Source: Pseudoalteromonas sp. T1lg88 (GTDB lineage Bacteria > Pseudomonadota > Gammaproteobacteria > Enterobacterales > Alteromonadaceae). Taken from it: DNA of 64,000 nucleotides. The DNA is taken from positions 88,001-152,000 of the forward strand of contig NZ_PQCF01000008.1 of NCBI RefSeq assembly GCF_002964765.1. The letters run 5' to 3'. A model generated the notes under the pieces. That model saw only the letters and a list, made by a program, of their open reading frames with translations. It ran no database searches and was not told the origin of the DNA. The position numbers were made by a program, and so were the translations under genes. This document shows, one piece after another, positions 1 through 8,641 of the stretch (the stretch's first letter is position 1; each line of letters begins with the position of its first letter).

Positions 1-1
1 A

Positions 2-196
2 CTGGCAAGCCTGACCCCTTCGCAATTCAAGGTCCTGCACCTCATGGCCAATGGCGATGCCAATAAGCAAATTGCATCCACACTCAACATCTCTGAGAAA
101 ACGGTCAAGAATCATATTTCTGCCATTTTCGCTAAACTTGGGGTCAGTAATCGCACGCAAGCCAGTAAGATATTTATCGAGCAGGAAGGCCGCTAA
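2..196 (+). CDS. LuxR-family response regulator, C-terminal fragment
   Basis: The open frame enters from the left edge and ends at a TAA, leaving 64 residues. They form a GerE/LuxR-type helix-turn-helix: 'LTPSQFKVLHLMANG', then 'NKQIASTLNISEKTVKNHIS' and 'KLGVSNRTQA', which is the DNA-binding end of NarL/FixJ-type regulators. The receiver or sensor domain lies outside the window, so the signal cannot be inferred. Regulator class is well supported; identity is not. Confidence 0.85.
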   Translation: MASLTPSQFKVLHLMANGDANKQIASTLNISEKTVKNHISAIFAKLGVSNRTQASKIFIEQEGR

Positions 197-258
197 CATT
201 AGGACATCTGCATTTAAGATCGCAACCGTCCTATTAACGGCGCGTCCACACCAGCAAC

Positions 259-630
259 CTAGCCCTTAGCGCATCGCGACTTGGCCTGCGCTATGGCCTG
301 AGCACACTCGGATGAAAGTGGCATGGGCTTAAACGGGCTTACATTAGCGCCCCCTGTGTTGCCCGTTGGCAGCAAGCCTATGGCGGTTTTGCTTATAGCA
401 CCGACAATACGCAGTATCTGCCCGACAACCTCAGAGTAAGCCTTATTTTTCCAGCCCCACACCAGCATCCGCCAATGGATGTAGGTATGCCAATAGGTGG
501 ACTCCTGCCCTAACACATGGGCATTTTCTAAGTGCTTAAACTCTTGTGTTCTCTGAGTCGATAACCTGGCTCTGCGCGCCATAACCAACTCACGCAGGAC
601 GGCAGAACGGATCGCTTGAGTAAAGTTCAT
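259..630 (-). CDS. DUF3703 family protein
   Basis: This is a 123-residue cytoplasmic protein with no signal peptide. The central 'HVLGQESTYWHTYIHWRML' and the later 'GQILRIVGA' and 'GNTGGANVSPFKPMP' match the DUF3703 pattern as I remember it. The function of the family is unknown; members are often found near heavy-metal or redox-stress genes. The ATG at 630 is preceded by a GGGAG ribosome site. It is transcribed alone from what looks like a MerR-type promoter (660-690), but no merR gene is in the window. The gene is intact and of usual length. Family call fairly sure; role inferred only from the promoter. Confidence 0.75.
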   Translation of the reverse strand: MNFTQAIRSAVLRELVMARRARLSTQRTQEFKHLENAHVLGQESTYWHTYIHWRMLVWGWKNKAYSEVVGQILRIVGAISKTAIGLLPTGNTGGANVSPFKPMPLSSECAQAIAQAKSRCAKG

Positions 631-659
631 GCTGTGCTCCCATCACTCAATTTTTCAAC

Positions 660-690
660 AGCATAAACCTTAGTGTTAACTCCAAGGCAA
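660..690 (-). promoter_or_regulatory. MerR-type promoter/operator of the DUF3703 gene
   Basis: Read on the minus strand there is a -35 TTGCCT (690-685), a 19-bp spacer and a -10 TATGCT (665-660). The spacer is centred on an imperfect palindrome (668-687, CCTTAGTGTTAACTCCAAGG) in which 16 of 20 positions are symmetric. A 19-bp spacer with a dyad between -35 and -10 is the hallmark of promoters untwisted by MerR-family activators (SoxR, CueR, ZntR type). The start codon lies 30 bp downstream of the -10. The regulator and its signal are unknown. Confidence 0.65.
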
Positions 691-807
691 GATTTTTTAT
701 GAAGTAATATTTTTCAACGACCTTTCAAGGCGGCCGGCATTTACGTCAAGGAAAGGGAAACGAGGCAAGTAAGGCAGCAAGGGCTTGCCGCCTTGGTCAT
801 TCTTGAA

Positions 808-1041
808 TTAGCAGCTTAGCGCACTGTGCAGGGTGTCGAGGTGATTAACCAAATCCAGGCCCAGGTCGGTCAGGTAGCCGCCGTCCGGGCTATCGGTAAT
901 GCCCTTATCAAACAGGCGTCGAGCCGCTTCGCGCATGGCTTCATCGGCATCGCTATGCACCTTAATGCCCTGCATATGACTGGCCCGAGGAAATTTAGCC
1001 AGTAACTCCATCTCGTCAACCATGGCTTGATTTATACGCAT
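808..1041 (-). CDS. TIGR02647 family small protein
   Basis: This is a 77-residue protein. 'ELLAKFPRASHMQGIKVHSDA', 'AARRLFDKGIT' and 'DGGYLTDLGLDL' match the TIGR02647 family of small, probably DNA-binding, gammaproteobacterial proteins of unknown role. I place the start at the ATG at 1041 because AAAGGA sits 7 bases upstream; a longer frame from 1071 adds ten residues without a ribosome site. It is monocistronic and divergent from the amidohydrolase gene. Confidence 0.7.
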   Translation of the reverse strand: MRINQAMVDEMELLAKFPRASHMQGIKVHSDADEAMREAARRLFDKGITDSPDGGYLTDLGLDLVNHLDTLHSALSC

Positions 1042-1262
1042 ATTATTTTCCTTTGTTGCTTTTATTATCACGCTTGTATTAATGCTAGACGATGAAAAAA
1101 AATTTGCCCTGCGCTATATCATAATTTCGCACTTTCATCTTAGAAACCGCTCTGTTTGTACATTTCCATCACGCACTCATCCGCCAGCGAGCACGTTTTG
1201 TCGCATTCAACTGTTGGCAGCCGGTCGCCACTGTTAGGCTCAAGAAAAATGAGGAGATAACC

Positions 1263-2705
1263 ATGACTAAACTTTTCCCGGCACTGTGTGCCTCCTTGCT
1301 GGTAAGCGCCTGCAGCAATATTCCCCCGCCCATGCAGGCCGATGTGCTTATTTCGCAAGTGGATGTTATCGATGTGCGCAGCGGCGATATTAACGCCGAT
1401 CAACAGGTGGCCATCCGCGGCGATAAAATTATCTGGGTAGGCAAAGATGCCGAGCATATTAATGCCACCACCCAGCTCGATGGCACAGACCAGTATATTA
1501 TGCCGGGCCTGTGGGATATGCATGTGCACTTTGGTGGCGGCGAAAAGCTGATTGCTGAGAACCAAGATTTATTACCTCTGTACCTGGCTTATGGCGTGAC
1601 CGCGGTGCGTGATGCCGCCGCCGATATCAGCGATTCAGTGCTCACCTGGCGGGCGGCGATAAATAACAATGAACTACTCGGGCCAACCCTGTTTACCTCG
1701 GGCCCCAAGCTAGAAGGGAAGAACTCAATCTGGGCCGGCGACCTGGAGGTAGAAACCGAGGCAGAAATGAATGCAGCCCTGGATCAACTTGAGGCCATGG
1801 ACGTCGACTTTATTAAGATCACCGACAGCGCCCTGACCCCCGAGCTCTACCTGAAGGCCGTGCAGGAAGTAAAAAAACGCGGCCTGCCGATCAGCGGCCA
1901 TATCCCCTTTGCGCTCTCGGTCACCCATGTGTCTAACGCCGGCCTTGATGGCATTGAACACATGCCTTACCTGCTAAAAGCCGGTGCCCGCAATGAAGCA
2001 GAAATTTCCGCCGAGGTGCGCAGCGGCGAACTGAGTTACTGGAGTGCCCTGCCCATTATTCGCGCCAATTTTGATGAGCAAACTGCGCTAAGCAAATACC
2101 GTGTCCTGGCCGAAAACGACACCGCGGTCGTGCCTACCCTGATAGGCAGCCAGATTATCGCCTTTATCGACGAAGACGATCACCTGAATGACCCGGAGAT
2201 CGATTTACTCGGCCCAGGCCTTAAGGCCACTTACAGTTGGCGGGTTGAGCGTGCGGCACAAAAGGCCGCCGCCGATGCCAATGAGATCACCGAGCGCAAA
2301 GCCCGCTTTCGCGCCACTCGGGACCTTCTTCCCCTGCTCGACCAAGCCGGAGTGACCATTATGGCCGGTACGGACACGGGTTATCTCAATTCTTATATTT
2401 ATCCAGGTAAGGCATTGCATGACGAGCTCGCCATTTATGTCGACGGCGGTCTCAGCCCACTGCGCGCCTTGCAAAGCGCGATACTTGCGGGACCAAAGTG
2501 GCTGGGTAAAGAGGCGGAATATGGTGCTGTGGAAGCGGGCAAAAAAGCCGATTTGCTGCTGCTTGGCAGCAACCCGCTTGAAGATATCAGTCATACCCGT
2601 GATATCCGCACCCTGATCAGCCGTGGCCAGGTCTATAACAGCGCCGCACTGCAAGCCATGCTCGATGCGGCGAAGGCCAAGGTTGCTAAAGCACAAGCTC
2701 AATAA
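1263..2705 (+). CDS. exported amidohydrolase (imidazolonepropionase-like), lipoprotein
   Basis: A 480-residue protein starts at an ATG behind GAGGAGATAACC. A short signal peptide ends in a lipobox with Cys17 (VSAC), so it is probably membrane-anchored on the periplasmic side or outer membrane. The metal-dependent amidohydrolase fold is shown by the HxH motif (His87, His89 in 'DMHVHF'), Lys185 in 'FIKITDS' as the candidate carboxylated lysine, His213 and His233 ('SGHIPF', 'GIEHMP'), and Asp371 in 'MAGTDTG'. These match the binuclear-zinc subgroup that includes imidazolonepropionase-like and Xaa-Pro dipeptidase-like enzymes. Substrate is unknown; hydrolysis of a cyclic amide or dipeptide is plausible. 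It is monocistronic and followed by a strong hairpin at 2740. Confidence 0.85.
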   Translation: MTKLFPALCASLLVSACSNIPPPMQADVLISQVDVIDVRSGDINADQQVAIRGDKIIWVGKDAEHINATTQLDGTDQYIMPGLWDMHVHFGGGEKLIAENQDLLPLYLAYGVTAVRDAAADISDSVLTWRAAINNNELLGPTLFTSGPKLEGKNSIWAGDLEVETEAEMNAALDQLEAMDVDFIKITDSALTPELYLKAVQEVKKRGLPISGHIPFALSVTHVSNAGLDGIEHMPYLLKAGARNEAEISAEVRSGELSYWSALPIIRANFDEQTALSKYRVLAENDTAVVPTLIGSQIIAFIDEDDHLNDPEIDLLGPGLKATYSWRVERAAQKAAADANEITERKARFRATRDLLPLLDQAGVTIMAGTDTGYLNSYIYPGKALHDELAIYVDGGLSPLRALQSAILAGPKWLGKEAEYGAVEAGKKADLLLLGSNPLEDISHTRDIRTLISRGQVYNSAALQAMLDAAKAKVAKAQAQ

Positions 2706-2739
2706 GGACTGCGGCGTTTAAACAACAAGCAATAAAAAA

Positions 2740-2766
2740 AGCCATCAGCTCGAACAGCTGATGGCT
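2740..2766. terminator. bidirectional Rho-independent terminator
   Basis: An 11-bp perfect stem (2740-2750 with 2756-2766) closes a 5-base loop. It is flanked by seven A on the left and a short T run on the right. It lies between the convergent amidohydrolase gene and the secreted-protein gene; the longer U tract would form on minus-strand transcripts. Confidence 0.85.
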
Positions 2767-2846
2767 TTAACCAATGCCCAAAACATTGTTTGAGCCCAAT
2801 GACCGCCTGCTAGGCAGGCAGTCATTATCCTTGGCATCTGTTTGCC

Positions 2847-3674
2847 TTAGTTGTCCACGATATCCACATCAGCCAGGCTACCTTTAACCGCACGTACTTG
2901 TTGTACGGTTACCATGTGTTTGCCAACAAAGGCTTTTGCATAAGAACTTCCGGAAATAGTGCCGCCTTCTGCTACCGATACTTCATCAATATCCACTTCC
3001 GCACTGGCACGCGTCATAAAGTGCGCTCTAATTTCATAATTTCCTGCATCCATATTCGGCAGAATAAAATTAAAGTGGTGAGACGCTAAGGTATCTTGCA
3101 TTAAACCAATTTGTTCATCAGTAGTCGTACACTCAAGAGCCGCGTCGATAGTGCCATCGGGAGTATCCACGTAACCTTCATCGCCAGGCATAAGGCCGTT
3201 TTCATCCATGCCACCGGTAGAGTCGGTGCAAGTATCAAGCACGCCGCCTAAGGTAGCATTGAGCTCTTGAATACGCTTCGACAACATCACGGCACCGGGC
3301 GCAGCATTAACCGAGTCACCACCGCCCACAGGCGTTGCGGTGAGCAGTACCCAAGCGCTGCCATCGGCAATGGCTTTTGCCGCGCCGCCATCTTTACCTT
3401 TTAAAGAAGTATCCGTAGTCAGGCCAATTTCCGCAGACACACCCACCAAGAGTTCTTTATCTTGCGGAACCTTAATGGTGGTGATCAAATAGCCATCATT
3501 CGTTGCCACTACTTGAGCATCAGCTATCACATCCGGGATTACGGCGACAGATACAAAGTTGACCGGGTTGTCATTCCAAGCAGCCGCAAATTTGGCCGAC
3601 GCAGCACCGGCAGCATGAGCGGAAAAAGCAGAACTTGCGATGGATACGGCGAGTAGTAGAGTGTTTAATTTCAT
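2847..3674 (-). CDS. secreted protein of unknown function
   Basis: I do not recognise this 275-residue protein. A Sec signal peptide with an AHA cleavage site (about residues 1-21) shows export. The mature part is acidic, rich in Ala, Asp, Gly and Val, has two cysteines in a Gly/Asp-rich loop ('CTDSTGGMDENG' and 'LECTTTDEQ'), and predicted beta segments such as 'NFILPNMDAGNYEIRAHFMTRA'. There are no catalytic motifs or membrane helices. It is monocistronic with its terminator at 2740. It sits downstream of wza-wzb-wzc on the same strand but 550 bp away, so a link to polysaccharide export is only positional. Confidence 0.6.
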   Translation of the reverse strand: MKLNTLLLAVSIASSAFSAHAAGAASAKFAAAWNDNPVNFVSVAVIPDVIADAQVVATNDGYLITTIKVPQDKELLVGVSAEIGLTTDTSLKGKDGGAAKAIADGSAWVLLTATPVGGGDSVNAAPGAVMLSKRIQELNATLGGVLDTCTDSTGGMDENGLMPGDEGYVDTPDGTIDAALECTTTDEQIGLMQDTLASHHFNFILPNMDAGNYEIRAHFMTRASAEVDIDEVSVAEGGTISGSSYAKAFVGKHMVTVQQVRAVKGSLADVDIVDN

Positions 3675-4222
3675 GTGAACTCCCTGGTTTTTAAACCATA
3701 GTTTTTGATTAATAACTGTGAGCCATAAAACTACTATGGGATCTTCAATACCTTGCTACTGCGGTACTCCACATAACCGTTCTGGTTAAAAATGTGGTCT
3801 AAACATTTTAGTCAATTTAAAGGGATTGCAAGTAAAAATTCATTCTTAAGGGTGAGAAAAACAAGGAATATAAAAATTTTTTTTGATTTATCGGAAGTTA
3901 CTTACTATCTTTTCAGATCTTTTTGAGTTCAGAAGCGCCAAATGAGCTTTCAAGCGCCCTCGACCTAAAAAATTAACGCATTGTTATTTATCCGTTTTAT
4001 TTTTTCCTTTTCAAGGTCACTTATTCAGTTTGTTCAGGCAGCAGAAAAGGAAAAATAAATTTATCGCTCTGCGTAATTTAATTTTAAAACACCACCAATT
4101 TTATTAGGTTTACCGATAAATTTACTGCTATTTCATTAGCTCGCGGATTAGCATCATGCATCTGGCGTGCGTGGCCGTAAGCTGTATATAAGCCAGCACG
4201 CGCAGATTTCAGCTCACCAGTA
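3675..4222. other. AT-rich intergenic region
   Basis: No convincing gene lies here. A 68-codon minus-strand frame reaching into it is an out-of-frame overlap of the wzc end and is rejected. The region holds the promoter side of the secreted-protein gene, the wzc 3' side, and a 12-bp perfect inverted repeat at 4001-4055. Confidence 0.6.
4001..4055. repeat. 12-bp perfect inverted repeat with 31-base loop
   Basis: TTTTTCCTTTTC (4001-4012) is repeated inverted as GAAAAGGAAAAA (4044-4055). It lies about 170 bp past the wzc stop in the direction of transcription, so it could stabilise or end that transcript. The loop is long for an intrinsic terminator. Confidence 0.5.
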
Positions 4223-6451
4223 TCAGGCTGATTCTGATTGATAGGCATAGTTATAATAGCCATAGGCGCTGCCGGCTTTTTTAACCACACCGTTAAATAC
4301 CACGCCTTTTACATCTATGCCGTTTTGTGCAAAACGATTGACGGTTAACTCAATTTCACGCACCTGGTTTAAACCAAATCGGGTTACCAACAAGGTAGTT
4401 CCTGCATGGGCGCTAACGATAGCGGGATCCGTTACCGCTAAGATAGGCGGAGTATCTATGATAACGAAGTCGTAATGCTCATTTACCTGAGCAACAAAAT
4501 CATCAAAATTCTTATGCATTAAGAGCTCAGAGGGGTTTGGAGGCACCATACCCCGCGCAATAAAATGCAGGCCTTCCACCTCGGTCGCCTGAATTGCTTT
4601 ATTAAGCTCAATACGGCCACTGAGTAGATCCGATAAACCATTTTCTGACGCCACATTAAAGTGTTTATGCATAAAGCCCTTACGCATATCGGCATCAACA
4701 ACCAGTACCTTTTTACCACTTTGTGCCAACACTATAGCCAGGTTACCCGAGATAAATGATTTTCCAGCACCGGGACTCGGGCTCGAAATAGCCAACACCT
4801 TATTTTTGGCTTCCATCATGGCGAAGTGCAAGCTGGTACGTAGGCTACGAAGACTTTCAATCGTCAGATCTGCAGGATTGTATAAGGCGAGTAAATTACC
4901 GGCTTCCGCCTCTTTTTTACCGCGAGACTTGCTCTCTTTATTTAGATTATTCTGAAGATCCGAGTAGGGCACAGACGCATAAACAGGAATACCTAAAGCT
5001 TCAATTTCTCCGGCATCTTCTACGCCACGGTTCATCACCTTTTGAATAAATACAATCACTAGGGCAATAAGGCCGCCAAGGAAGGTTGCCAGCACGACCA
5101 TCAAGGCTTTTTTCGGTTTAACTGGCTTGGTTGTATCAACTGCCGCCTGATCCACAACACGCACATTACCGACCGTACCCGCGCGAATAATATCCAACTC
5201 TTGGGTTTTACCCAGGAGCAGCATGTAAATTTCGTTGCTGACCTCAACATCACGACGCAATCGCAATAGTTCCTGCTGGGTTTGCGGCAGATCGCTCACT
5301 TTCGCAACCAACTGGTCACGCTGCTCAGAAACCGCCTCAATTTGCCCCAAAACTCCTTGATAAGTTGGATGGGTCTTTTTAAATTTACGCGAAATATCAA
5401 CGCGCTTAAGCTCCAGCTCTTGCAACTTGGTTTCCAGTTCAACCACTTGATCGAGAAGACCTTGGGTCTCAAGGGAAATATCAATCGACTGATATCTACG
5501 TTGATGTTCGTTGTATTTTCTTTCCGCACGCTCAAGTTGCTTTTTGATTTCGGGTAACTGTACCTCTAAAAACTGCAGCGATTTCGCGGCTTCCGCCGAG
5601 TTGCGATCGACATTATTGCGCACATAGATGCTACTGATTTTATTCAATACTTTTTCGGCATAGGCAGGAGAGCTGTGTTCAAAGCTCAATTCAATAATGC
5701 CCGAGTCTTTGGCTTTCTCAATGGCTCTAATTTGGCTTTGTAGCCCTAAAATGGCACGGTAGCGGTCATTTTTAACCAAGATAAAAGTACTGCCGGGGCG
5801 AGCTGTTAGCTTACGTACGCTAAGCTTATAGTAGCCTTGTGTTATATCTTGTCCTACCTGACCAACCAATATCTTTTCGCCAGCCGGATTGTACAACTCA
5901 TAGCCATTGTCAGTGGTGACAAGTTCAAACGCTTGACCCAAAAAGCCTTTAGGCACATCGAAGCGGAAAACATCTATTGATTCACCACCCCAGGCATATT
6001 GGTCAAAACCCATAAAAGGCTCGGCCAGGTCGGTGTCGCTTTGGGGGTTAAAACCACGAAAAAACTTGTCTCCTATCAGCGGCATCAGCTTAGGTTTGGC
6101 AACAAGATTAAGATTTAGGCTGTCGACGGCTTCGCCAATTACAGTGCGTGATTTAAGCAGCTCAATCTCGGTAATTGCGCCACTTATGCCTTCAAACATG
6201 CCGGCCATATCTTCCAAACCGGGCACACTAGGCTTACTCTGCTCGACTTGTATTAGAGCTGTCGCCTTGTAAATGGGCTTAGAGAACACGGCTGTAGCCA
6301 CACCGAACACAGTGAAAATAGCGGTAATGAGAATAATGAAGTACTTGCGATCGAGTAGGATTGCAAAGAGTGCGAGCAGGTCAATCTCCTGCTCTTGTTG
6401 TCTATCTTGGCCTATACGCTGGTTTTTTAGATTACTCATTGAGTTGTTCAT
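4223..6451 (-). CDS. wzc: Wzc/Etk-type polysaccharide co-polymerase with BY-kinase domain
   Basis: This 742-residue inner-membrane protein controls chain length and export of surface polysaccharide and autophosphorylates on tyrosine. Seen: an N-terminal membrane helix (about 37-57), a long periplasmic region with coiled coil, 'KPVKPKKALMVVLATFLGGL' marking the second helix, then the cytoplasmic kinase with Walker A 'PSPGAGKS' (about 558-565), Walker A' 'VLVVDADMRKG' and Walker B 'FVIIDTPP'. The C-terminal tyrosine cluster 'AYGYYNYAY' is the expected autophosphorylation site. The frame opens farther upstream, but the ATG at 6451, 4 bases after the wzb stop, avoids a long overlap. It is the last gene of wza-wzb-wzc; Wzb should dephosphorylate it. 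Confidence 0.92.
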   Translation of the reverse strand: MNNSMSNLKNQRIGQDRQQEQEIDLLALFAILLDRKYFIILITAIFTVFGVATAVFSKPIYKATALIQVEQSKPSVPGLEDMAGMFEGISGAITEIELLKSRTVIGEAVDSLNLNLVAKPKLMPLIGDKFFRGFNPQSDTDLAEPFMGFDQYAWGGESIDVFRFDVPKGFLGQAFELVTTDNGYELYNPAGEKILVGQVGQDITQGYYKLSVRKLTARPGSTFILVKNDRYRAILGLQSQIRAIEKAKDSGIIELSFEHSSPAYAEKVLNKISSIYVRNNVDRNSAEAAKSLQFLEVQLPEIKKQLERAERKYNEHQRRYQSIDISLETQGLLDQVVELETKLQELELKRVDISRKFKKTHPTYQGVLGQIEAVSEQRDQLVAKVSDLPQTQQELLRLRRDVEVSNEIYMLLLGKTQELDIIRAGTVGNVRVVDQAAVDTTKPVKPKKALMVVLATFLGGLIALVIVFIQKVMNRGVEDAGEIEALGIPVYASVPYSDLQNNLNKESKSRGKKEAEAGNLLALYNPADLTIESLRSLRTSLHFAMMEAKNKVLAISSPSPGAGKSFISGNLAIVLAQSGKKVLVVDADMRKGFMHKHFNVASENGLSDLLSGRIELNKAIQATEVEGLHFIARGMVPPNPSELLMHKNFDDFVAQVNEHYDFVIIDTPPILAVTDPAIVSAHAGTTLLVTRFGLNQVREIELTVNRFAQNGIDVKGVVFNGVVKKAGSAYGYYNYAYQSESA

Positions 6452-6455
6452 ACTT

Positions 6456-6896
6456 CTACAGATACTTAAGCCAAGCATTTGTTGCTTGATCAATTAGTTG
6501 ATATACATGTTCAAAGGCCTCACGGCTTTGCTTATATGGGTCTGGAATAGGTTGGTTATTCATCCATTTACCAAGCAAAAAAGCCTTTCCGCGAGCGTGA
6601 GGGTAACGCTGGTGCAGATCTCTCAAATGAGACTCTTCCATCACTAAAATCACACTATGGCTGGCGACCAGTTCACCGCAAATTTGCCGGCCCTTATGCG
6701 GGGTCATATCAACCCCTTGCTCTGCGGCTACGCTTTGCGCCGTATGATCGGCATCATGCCCCTTCATTGCCGTAAGGCCTGCTGAAGATATATGGATGGC
6801 TTTATTTGCTGCCGCTACCTTACGCTTTAGCAAATACTCTGCTTTGGGTGAGCGGCATATATTGCCAGCACACACCATTAAAACTGAATCAAACAT
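6456..6896 (-). CDS. wzb: low-molecular-weight protein-tyrosine phosphatase
   Basis: This is a 146-residue cytoplasmic phosphatase of the Wzb/Etp type. The P-loop C-X5-R is 'CAGNICRS' near the N terminus, and the general-acid aspartate lies in 'IPDPYKQS'. Length is normal. It begins 4 bases after the wza stop and ends 4 bases before wzc, so the three genes are one transcription unit. The expected substrate is the tyrosine cluster of the adjacent Wzc. Confidence 0.93.
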   Translation of the reverse strand: MFDSVLMVCAGNICRSPKAEYLLKRKVAAANKAIHISSAGLTAMKGHDADHTAQSVAAEQGVDMTPHKGRQICGELVASHSVILVMEESHLRDLHQRYPHARGKAFLLGKWMNNQPIPDPYKQSREAFEHVYQLIDQATNAWLKYL

Positions 6897-6900
6897 AGGC

Positions 6901-8010
6901 TTAAAAAACGTTATTTCGTACTTCGACTTCTGAATATTGGTTAATTACAGAAATGGTTGGCACAAGCTGGCGAATCAGACGATTCCAACGAGCAACCGGA
7001 GCCGTAGTTACGTAGACAATATCTTTAGGCTGTAACTCAAACTGTTCAGCAAGAACATAAGCCAGTGCATTTTGAGCATTGAGTTGATAGACATCGGCGA
7101 TAATATCGCTGTTATCGTTACGCGCTCGCAACACAAAGACGCCATTTGCATTCGCCGTCTCTTCATTCAGACCGCGGGCCTCACTGATGGCCTCTGCCAA
7201 GCTTAAGCCGTAACGGTCAATGGTGATCGAACCGGGCTGCTTTACGTCCCCTAACACATAGGCTTTACGCTCGTCATTACGAGAAATGTGGACAATGTCG
7301 CCATGTTTAAGTAAACGGTTTTGCGAGATATCACCATGGGCATAAAAATCATCCAGGGCAATCACTTCTGCTTCGCCGCCCCTGGTGAAAGTAACTGTTT
7401 TCCAATCGGCACGAGCGGTTAGGCCGCCAGCGTTGTTAATGGCATCAATAAGCGTTAACGGTACTTCAGTAATAGGGAATACACCGGGCTTATTAACCTC
7501 GCCCGTCACATAAGCGCGCTGACTGCGAAATCCAACAACTTTTACGTCGACCTGTGGCTGTTCAATAATATGACTTAAACGTTTTACCAGTTCGTCGTGG
7601 ACTTCAAGAATTGTTTTATTTTTTACTGGAATTTTTGGTGCATACGCGTAGGTAATGGTGCCATCCGCTTGTACACGGAAACCATCAAATTCAGCTGTAC
7701 GCTGCACCACAGCAGGAATGGTTAATTCGGGATGATCCCAGACACCAATAGAAAGCACGTCTCCCACACCTAGGCGATACTCGTAATTAGAGGTATCAAC
7801 ACCCGCTAGGCTGGATGGTTTTTTTGGCAGAAGATCACGAGATTGACTGGCGATAACTTTTGAATCAATAACCTGGATATTAACCTTATCCAGATCTTGC
7901 TCTAACTGGTTACTTTCTTGCCTCGTAGCCGCACCTTCCATATAACTGCCAGGAATTAGCGTACAACCACAGCCGAAAAGAACAATGGCCGCTACAAGTG
8001 AGTTTTTCAT
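6901..8010 (-). CDS. wza: Wza-type outer-membrane polysaccharide export lipoprotein
   Basis: This 369-residue protein closely resembles E. coli Wza, the octameric outer-membrane channel for capsule: 'YRLGVGDVLSIGVWDHPEL', 'FRSQRAYVTGEVNKPG', 'PLTLIDAINNAGGLT' and the near-identical end 'VTTAPVARWNRLIRQL'. A lipobox 'LFGC' follows the signal sequence. I choose the ATG at 8010 because AAGGA sits 8 bases upstream; a frame from 8046 adds 12 residues ahead of the signal peptide. It is the first gene of wza-wzb-wzc. No ops/JUMPstart element was found upstream, and no glycosyltransferase, flippase or polymerase gene is nearby. Confidence 0.93.
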   Translation of the reverse strand: MKNSLVAAIVLFGCGCTLIPGSYMEGAATRQESNQLEQDLDKVNIQVIDSKVIASQSRDLLPKKPSSLAGVDTSNYEYRLGVGDVLSIGVWDHPELTIPAVVQRTAEFDGFRVQADGTITYAYAPKIPVKNKTILEVHDELVKRLSHIIEQPQVDVKVVGFRSQRAYVTGEVNKPGVFPITEVPLTLIDAINNAGGLTARADWKTVTFTRGGEAEVIALDDFYAHGDISQNRLLKHGDIVHISRNDERKAYVLGDVKQPGSITIDRYGLSLAEAISEARGLNEETANANGVFVLRARNDNSDIIADVYQLNAQNALAYVLAEQFELQPKDIVYVTTAPVARWNRLIRQLVPTISVINQYSEVEVRNNVF

Positions 8011-8641
8011 CAACACCATCCTTATGTTTACATCCTTATTTAGCAACTCAACAAAATCCCGAAGAGTCTGGAATAATTTATATGTACTTGGAGTTGCGTG
8101 CTGATTTGGGTTGAGTGATTGTTTTTGCTGTCAAAAAAGAAGCAACTTACTACAAACAAAACCATTATTAGCAACTAAATTGTCGGCGGTAAATTAAGGT
8201 GTATTCTCTGCACCAGCAAAATTAGATACAGAACATAGGTATGTTACTGCAGAAAATTGAGTGCCTTTTGGATACCGCTAAGCAAACAAATAACGAAAAG
8301 AAAGAGGCCCAACATAATTTGATACAGAAGCTTTCATTCGTTGTTGGATAATTGGGTAGGGAAACGTGAAATCTAGAGCCAATAAATGCCTGCTCAACAC
8401 ATGAATCCCTTCCCGCATTTATCGCGCCACATTCTAGCAGAAGAAAACTCCGCGATACTAGCCTAGTTTAGGAAAAAAGTAGGGTTACTTTTCCAACCGA
8501 AATGTTTGAATTTTAGGCACATTCAGATGGACATCCACTCTAAATATTGGGTTCTTTCTTTTAGCTCGGTAGCAGAGCTACACTGTAACAAAGACCAAGA
8601 CCCGAGCTATAAAGAGCAGCCTAATTATTCTTGTTTACTTA
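8011..8641. other. intergenic region upstream of wza
   Basis: No gene could be supported in these 631 bases. They should contain the wza promoter (minus strand) and the 3' end of the ATPase transcript. The only structure seen is a nested dyad at 8563-8608: TAGCTCGG pairs with CCGAGCTA, and inside it AGCTC pairs with GAGCT. It resembles no riboswitch I can name. Confidence 0.5.

Noticed and set aside
1140-1565. 141-codon minus-strand frame opposite the amidohydrolase start
   Set aside because: Antisense to a well-supported coding region; low-complexity product with no family resemblance.
4084-4290. 68-codon minus-strand frame overlapping the wzc end
   Set aside because: It overlaps the conserved wzc C terminus out of frame, has no ribosome site and no recognisable features.
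8550-8640. Possible JUMPstart/ops element or cyclic-di-GMP riboswitch upstream of wza
   Set aside because: Only scattered similarity (CAGTG, CTCTG, GGTAGC); the GGCGGTAG ops core and the conserved riboswitch core are absent.
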